Virus record (IMG/VR): IMGVR_UViG_3300046683_000574
Span: 1 to 39,998 of that record
Direction: 5' to 3' (one strand)
Origin: a virus
DNA: 39,998 nucleotides
The translations under genes and the position numbers were made by a program. The notes under the pieces were generated by a model. The model saw only the letters and a program-made list of their open reading frames with translations, was not told the DNA's origin and searched no databases. Positions 36,292 through 39,998 of this stretch are shown here, in pieces. Numbering within the stretch: position 1 is the first letter of the stretch; each line of letters begins with the position of its first letter.

Positions 36292-37275
36292 TCACTGATT
36301 TAGATCAAAAATCGTCGCATGGGCTTTGGGGGCTGTTGGTCTAATACAGCCCTCGAAGATAACTCCACCCTGGCTGTTGTCACCGGTCTGGGCGTAATCC
36401 TGTTGCACTAGGTCGCGCTCAGGTAAAGGCGCCATTTCCACGTAATCTGTACTTACCAATAGTATCTGGTGAGCGGGACAGAACCGATCGGGTGCGAGTT
36501 GCAGTGTGCCGAAGTTTGTGCGGTAGACATCGACCGCGCCCTGGATGGTCATCTCGCCGGTCGGTGACGCCTGCACGATATTTTGCGCCACGATCGGGTT
36601 GCCGGTCCCGCCCTGTGCGAGCGTCGCGAAGTAGTTCTTCACGTTGCCTGACATGATCCCCAATGTCGGATTACCACCGGCCTGCCAGGACTGCTGGATG
36701 GCGGCGTTGACGACGTTCAGCGTAAGATCGTAGGGCGTGCCAGCCGTTCCGGCGTTGGAGCCGTCACCGATCGGCATAACGCCAGCACCGGCACCACGCG
36801 CGCCGAATGCGGTGTAGCAGGGCAGGCCGCTCATGTGCCTCGGGTCGGTGATGGTGCGTACGAGTGGCGAGGTGACGGCCAACTCAAGGTCGCGCTTCAC
36901 CTCCATCCCGCGCAGGACCATATTCCTATTGTACTCGTCCTCGCCGCCGACCACGTCCACGACGCGGAGCGTATTCGATACCCCGACTGTGCGGGCGATG
37001 ATCTGGCAGACGTTGTTCAGGCGGATGGGCTTGATCACCGCCTGCATAACGGCGGTGAAACCCTCAGGCTGAGCATTGTCTGCCGCAGGATTCAACTCCT
37101 GCACGATCCACTCGGTCAGGACTTGCTTGGAGCCTACTCGCGAGCAGGATGAGACCAGCGGTGTCTCGTCGGGATCGATGCGATAGATGATATCCGCGAG
37201 GTCTTCGCGAACGCCAACAGCTGCAGTCTCGACATATGTGCCTGACGGTGCAGCTCCCATTGCGGGAACGGCCAT
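36292..37275 (-). CDS. Major capsid protein (SU10/DUF5309 family)
   Basis: 327 aa, ATG 37275, with GGAG six bases upstream. An HK97-fold capsid protein of the DUF5309 or SU10 type: the opening TYVETAAVGVREDLADIIYR and DPDETPLVS, then the LTEWIVQEL strand, EVKRDLELAV helix and late WQAGGNPTLGIMSGNVK are characteristic. It assembles the icosahedral shell around the scaffold encoded directly upstream. Length is normal. It is the expected partner of the 380-aa scaffold. Confidence 0.85.
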   Translation of the reverse strand: MAVPAMGAAPSGTYVETAAVGVREDLADIIYRIDPDETPLVSSCSRVGSKQVLTEWIVQELNPAADNAQPEGFTAVMQAVIKPIRLNNVCQIIARTVGVSNTLRVVDVVGGEDEYNRNMVLRGMEVKRDLELAVTSPLVRTITDPRHMSGLPCYTAFGARGAGAGVMPIGDGSNAGTAGTPYDLTLNVVNAAIQQSWQAGGNPTLGIMSGNVKNYFATLAQGGTGNPIVAQNIVQASPTGEMTIQGAVDVYRTNFGTLQLAPDRFCPAHQILLVSTDYVEMAPLPERDLVQQDYAQTGDNSQGGVIFEGCIRPTAPKAHATIFDLNQ

Positions 37276-37517
37276 GGTCTACTCCATTGCTGAGCACGGC
37301 GCGGTGCGCCTGGTGCCGGTTGAACCAAAATTGCTGGCTCGCAATGGATCTGACTGGAGGCTACTCGGGCGTTTAGCTGCTTGGTCGGTATCCCGACTGC
37401 GCTGCGTGCCGATAGCCGGCTTGGTCGTCCTGCGACTACACGTCCCGGTCGTTGCTTGGTGGCTGGACCACTGCCCTCGACCGACGGCGGGACGCTACGA
37501 GCGTATCTACTGTGCCG
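37276..37517. other. Leader between scaffold and capsid genes
   Basis: 242 bases without a gene. It contains the capsid ribosome-binding site (GGAG). A TTGACG hexamer overlaps the scaffold end on the minus strand, but no convincing -10 follows. The length suggests separate control of capsid expression. Confidence 0.4.
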
Positions 37518-38660
37518 TCAATACCGTCCGTTGCTGCTGCTGGCGTTGGAGCGGCGGGCGCTGAGCAGGGCGGCCGCATTGCGGGCATTGGGGCGTGCCT
37601 CGAACGCCTGTTCGGCGGCCTGCACCTGGGCGGCGGCGGCGGGTGGCGGGCGCACGCCACGGACCTGTGCGGTCTGCACCGGCTTGGGGGCTGTGGTCTT
37701 GGCGCCTTCCACCATGCGGTCGAACATCATCGCTTTCATCATGCTCTCGACATGCCTTGGGTCGGACAGCCCCTGGAGCTCCTGCCTCGTGTAGCCGCCT
37801 TTGCTCTCGGCCCATTTGGCAATATCGCGCTGCACCGCACTTCGGGACGCATCATCCCGCCAGAACTCGTATTTCTCGCTCAGCATCTTGTTGCCGGCCT
37901 CGACCTGCTGGGTCATGGCACGCTCGAACGCCTGCTGCTGGAGCTGGGTGAGGCTGCCCAGACGTTGTTGCTCAGCCGTAGCCTGCTGGTAGGCGGCGAA
38001 CTGGCGGAGATAGCCCTGTGGGTCGCTTTCGATCAGGCTGGGGTCTGGCGGGGTCGCTCCCTGGAGCCGCTCACCAAGCTTCGCGAGTTCCGGCTGGATG
38101 TGGGGCAAGACCGTCGCCAATGCCTCGGCCTGCTGCTGGAGCTGAGCGCGCTGCTGGGCCAGTTCCTGGGTCTTGCGGGTGTAGTCCGCGGCCTGGCCCA
38201 TCGCCGTCCTGATCTGGGCGGCGGTGACGCGGTGGCCGTCGATCGTATAGACGCCGTCGGCCGGTGTTTCGGCGGCTGGTGCTGCACCATCGACAGGAGC
38301 CGGCGGCTGCACGCCTTCCTGCAATCCCAGCGCTTTGGCGATGGTGTCGTAGCTGTCGGTGGGGGTGGCGGGCGCTGCGGGTTTGGACTCTACCGGCGCC
38401 GTAAGCTGTCCGGGCGGCCCTGCGGGGGCTGGAGAGGGGTTGAGGCGTGCTGTCGGCTGTCCCTGCCCCTGCGCCTCGCGTGCGGCTTCCTGGCGGCGTC
38501 TGGCGAGCAGGCGCCCGGCATCGGAGAGGCTGATGCTTTCCTGCGACGCTGGCGCGGGGGCGTTGACCACATTTTGGTTCGTGGCTGGTGCCGGGGTGGC
38601 CGGCTGGGCTGCTGCGGGTGCTACCGGTGCAGCCGGCGCTGATGTGCCGCTCTCACTCAT
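37518..38660 (-). CDS. Scaffolding-type protein
   Basis: 380 aa, ATG 38660. A Pro/Ala-rich N-terminus (to about residue 130) and a long charged coiled coil (YTRKTQELAQQRAQLQQQ, LATVLPHIQPELAKLGERL), with a C-terminal AAEQAFEARPNARNAAALLS helix, are typical of podophage scaffolds, which line the prohead and leave or are cut before packaging. Position immediately before the capsid gene supports this. No protease motif. Confidence 0.8.
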   Translation of the reverse strand: MSESGTSAPAAPVAPAAAQPATPAPATNQNVVNAPAPASQESISLSDAGRLLARRRQEAAREAQGQGQPTARLNPSPAPAGPPGQLTAPVESKPAAPATPTDSYDTIAKALGLQEGVQPPAPVDGAAPAAETPADGVYTIDGHRVTAAQIRTAMGQAADYTRKTQELAQQRAQLQQQAEALATVLPHIQPELAKLGERLQGATPPDPSLIESDPQGYLRQFAAYQQATAEQQRLGSLTQLQQQAFERAMTQQVEAGNKMLSEKYEFWRDDASRSAVQRDIAKWAESKGGYTRQELQGLSDPRHVESMMKAMMFDRMVEGAKTTAPKPVQTAQVRGVRPPPAAAAQVQAAEQAFEARPNARNAAALLSARRSNASSSNGRY

Positions 38661-38663
38661 TGG

Positions 38664-39071
38664 TCATCTCTGTATATACTCGTTAGCCTGTTGCTCGTGC
38701 AGCGATTGGGCGTAGGCATCGGCCGCCTCTGGGGTATCGAACACCCCGAGATGCTGTCCCGTCTGCTTGTAGTAGCGGTACGCCTCTGGCGGCGATACGA
38801 TGCCGCGCCCTTCGATCACACTCGGAACGAGCACGGCGCTGCCATCCGGGTTGGTGAATGTCATAGAGCGCACAGTGGAGATGCTGCCGTCGGCATTCCG
38901 AATGACCGGACGCTGGTGGATATTGATATTGCCAGGAACCACAAGCCCCTCGGCGTTCTGAGGTGAGGTGTCGAACATTGAGCCGGCGGGCGCAGGCGGC
39001 ACGTTCAGCAACCCTTGACCGGCAACGCCGTAAGGGTCGTCATCCTGCGGATCGAGCAGTGATGGCATCAT
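38664..39071 (-). CDS. Conserved phage protein next to the scaffold
   Basis: 135 aa, ATG 39071 (ATGA overlap; an adjacent Met is one codon later). The core INIHQRPVIRNADGSISTVR, then SVIEGRGIVSPPEAYRYYKQ and HLGVFDTPEAADAYAQSLHE occurs in many phage structural and replication clusters as a small domain of unknown role. It may be a structural linker or capsid-associated protein. Confidence 0.7.
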   Translation of the reverse strand: MMPSLLDPQDDDPYGVAGQGLLNVPPAPAGSMFDTSPQNAEGLVVPGNINIHQRPVIRNADGSISTVRSMTFTNPDGSAVLVPSVIEGRGIVSPPEAYRYYKQTGQHLGVFDTPEAADAYAQSLHEQQANEYIQR

Positions 39072-39340
39072 TCAAACCGCCTGCCATCGGCCTCGCGCTG
39101 GTTCTGCAGCAGGGCGGTGTCGAGGCGTGAGCGCATCTCGGTCGCCAGGTGATCGATGGCCCTGGCGAGATTGCGGGCGTCCTCGCGTTCACGGACATCC
39201 GTACCATGCACCGCGGTCTGCACCGCGCCTTCCCGAATGAACGTGAGCATGTCCATCAGCTCGCGGTCCTGCAGCAGGCGATGCGCCTCGCCGCCGCGGC
39301 GCTGGATTTCGTAGCGTTCCTCGCGCGAGAGGTCGCTCAC
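39068..39340 (-). CDS. Small helical protein of the head operon
   Basis: 90 aa, GTG 39340 directly after the upstream TAG. Charged and helical throughout (LSREERYEIQRRGGEAHRLL, ARNLARAIDHLATEMRSRL). No domain recognised; possibly a scaffold-like or assembly helper. Overlaps the next gene by 4 bases. Confidence 0.6.
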   Translation of the reverse strand: MSDLSREERYEIQRRGGEAHRLLQDRELMDMLTFIREGAVQTAVHGTDVREREDARNLARAIDHLATEMRSRLDTALLQNQREADGRRFE

Positions 39341-39610
39341 CTATGTCCCCTGCGCCTGCAGCATCTGCAGCGCGCGCAGCAGGTCGTCCTGGGTCATCCC
39401 GGCCGGCAGCCAGCCGCCGACTTCCTGCCCGGGCGATTGGTTGAGGTTGCCGAGCGGTGTGTTGTGCAGGCCGTACCCAGGGTCCACGCCTGGCTGCGCG
39501 ATCATGCCTGGATCGACATTGCCCCGTGCGTGATGCGGTTGTTGTCCGAGGCGTGCGGTCCAGTCGCCGGGCGGCCCCACAGCGGAGCCAAGCAGGCCGC
39601 CGACGGCCAT
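39341..39610 (-). CDS. Small Gly/Pro-rich protein after the portal
   Basis: 89 aa from ATG 39610, overlapping the stop of the 51-aa gene (TGATG). Gly/Pro/Asn-rich with GNVDPGMIAQPGVDPGYGLH, then a helical end (MTQDDLLRALQMLQAQGT). The VDPGYG stretch also appears in the proline-rich protein at 7882. Function unknown. Confidence 0.55.
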   Translation of the reverse strand: MAVGGLLGSAVGPPGDWTARLGQQPHHARGNVDPGMIAQPGVDPGYGLHNTPLGNLNQSPGQEVGGWLPAGMTQDDLLRALQMLQAQGT

Positions 39611-39765
39611 CACCGCGTGGTCTTGGTCGAGGTTCGGCTGATGGTGGGCAGTTTGGCGGTGCCGCGGGCTTTGCCGGCCCCGGCCGCCCCGCCGCTCTGG
39701 GGCTTATTCTGTCCGGCTTTGGGCACGGTTTTGGTACTTTGGGAACCTGTTGCACGTGAAACCAT
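39610..39765 (-). CDS. Small basic Ser/Thr/Gly-rich protein, 51 aa
   Basis: ATG 39765 with AAGGAG eight bases upstream, stop overlapping the next start. Very basic and unstructured (VPKAGQNKPQSGGAAGAGKA, then SRTSTKTTR). Such small basic proteins between portal and scaffold genes may bind DNA or the capsid interior. An in-frame ATG at 39771 overlapping the portal stop is possible but too close to the ribosome site. Confidence 0.55.
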   Translation of the reverse strand: MVSRATGSQSTKTVPKAGQNKPQSGGAAGAGKARGTAKLPTISRTSTKTTR

Positions 39766-39767
39766 GA

Positions 39768-39998
39768 TCATGCTCCTTGCCCTGGTTGTGGTGGTGGCGC
39801 GTTGGGCCGCGGGAGAGGCGGCCCCCCGGGTCCGAACAGCGATTTCGCCGCGGCGTTGGCTGCGATGTTCCCATACGCAGTGGGCATATTCCCCTGCATG
39901 AGCGCCTGGCGGGTGGCCATTGCCTGGGCCGGATTGAACGAGCCGGCGGGCGGGCCCATGGGCTGCTGTGGGCGTGGTGGCACCATGGATGGCCCAGG
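39768..39998 (-). CDS. Portal protein, C-terminal part (enters from the right edge)
   Basis: Continuation of the portal gene seen at 1-2523. From the edge it reads PGPSMVPPRPQQPMGPP, then helical segments (FNPAQAMATRQALMQGNMP, NIAANAAAKSLFG) and a Pro-rich end. The SMVPP junction overlaps the left-edge copy; taking the overlap once adds 68 residues. An ATG at 39986 is internal, not a start. Confidence 0.8.
   Translation of the reverse strand, partial: PGPSMVPPRPQQPMGPPAGSFNPAQAMATRQALMQGNMPTAYGNIAANAAAKSLFGPGGPPLPRPNAPPPQPGQGA
39975..39998. repeat. Terminal direct repeat, right copy
   Basis: Matches 1-24 except at 39994 (C instead of G), which changes Ala to Gly in the portal tail. See the left copy. 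Confidence 0.85.

Noticed and set aside
38682-38689. GTATATAC palindrome, like those at 10.77 and 11.2 kb
   Set aside because: It is explained by codons for Glu-Tyr-Ile-Gln at the end of a coding gene; no link to a promoter.

Overview
The window reads as one complete, circularly permuted genome of a tailed phage with podovirus-type (short-tailed) genes. The first 24 bases recur as the last 24 with one mismatch. The portal gene, which runs off the left edge on the minus strand, continues in frame at the right edge and stops at 39768. The unique length is therefore about 39,974 bp. The DNA is GC-rich and genes are packed with ATGA, GTGA, TGATG and TAATG stop/start overlaps. The likely host is an alphaproteobacterium: there is a PEP-CTERM cargo protein with a typical VPEPASLALLG tail and a GcrA-like DNA-binding protein. 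This host call is inference.

Layout. A divergent control region at 15154-15264 separates a Cro-like gene (minus) from a CI-like HTH repressor (plus). To its right, a plus-strand early operon (15.3-19.7 kb) holds small phage genes, a RecT/Redbeta-like annealing protein and two small membrane proteins. To its left, one minus-strand series runs almost round the circle. It starts with a Cro-like regulator, a VRR-NUC nuclease, three very small coupled genes and a RepA-like helicase. Next come an iteron-type candidate origin (12.22-12.48 kb), a NusG/RfaH-like antiterminator and a TerS-like protein. Then follow small membrane proteins, an N4/N6 DNA methyltransferase with an inserted HTH, a proline-rich repeat protein, a PEP-CTERM protein with a coupled membrane partner, and a Dam-type methyltransferase. 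The packaging block is a GcrA-like HTH protein, the large terminase and the portal. Across the junction come scaffold, SU10/DUF5309-family capsid, adaptor, fibres, a P22 gp10-like nozzle and large ejection proteins, ending at 19.72 kb where the plus operon converges.

Two endonuclease-VII-type genes (29.5 and 35.7 kb) are inserted on the plus strand inside the minus-strand structural operon. They carry similar leaders and look like mobile endonuclease cassettes.

No integrase, transposase, tRNA, CRISPR array or DNA polymerase was seen. An immunity-type switch, a RepA-like helicase and an iteron array without an integrase raise the possibility of plasmid-like lysogeny (a phage-plasmid). The most unusual items are the phage PEP-CTERM protein, the iteron/hairpin origin candidate, the HiPIP-like Cys4 module fused to a tail protein, and a chimeric mini-gene made by recombination between neighbours.
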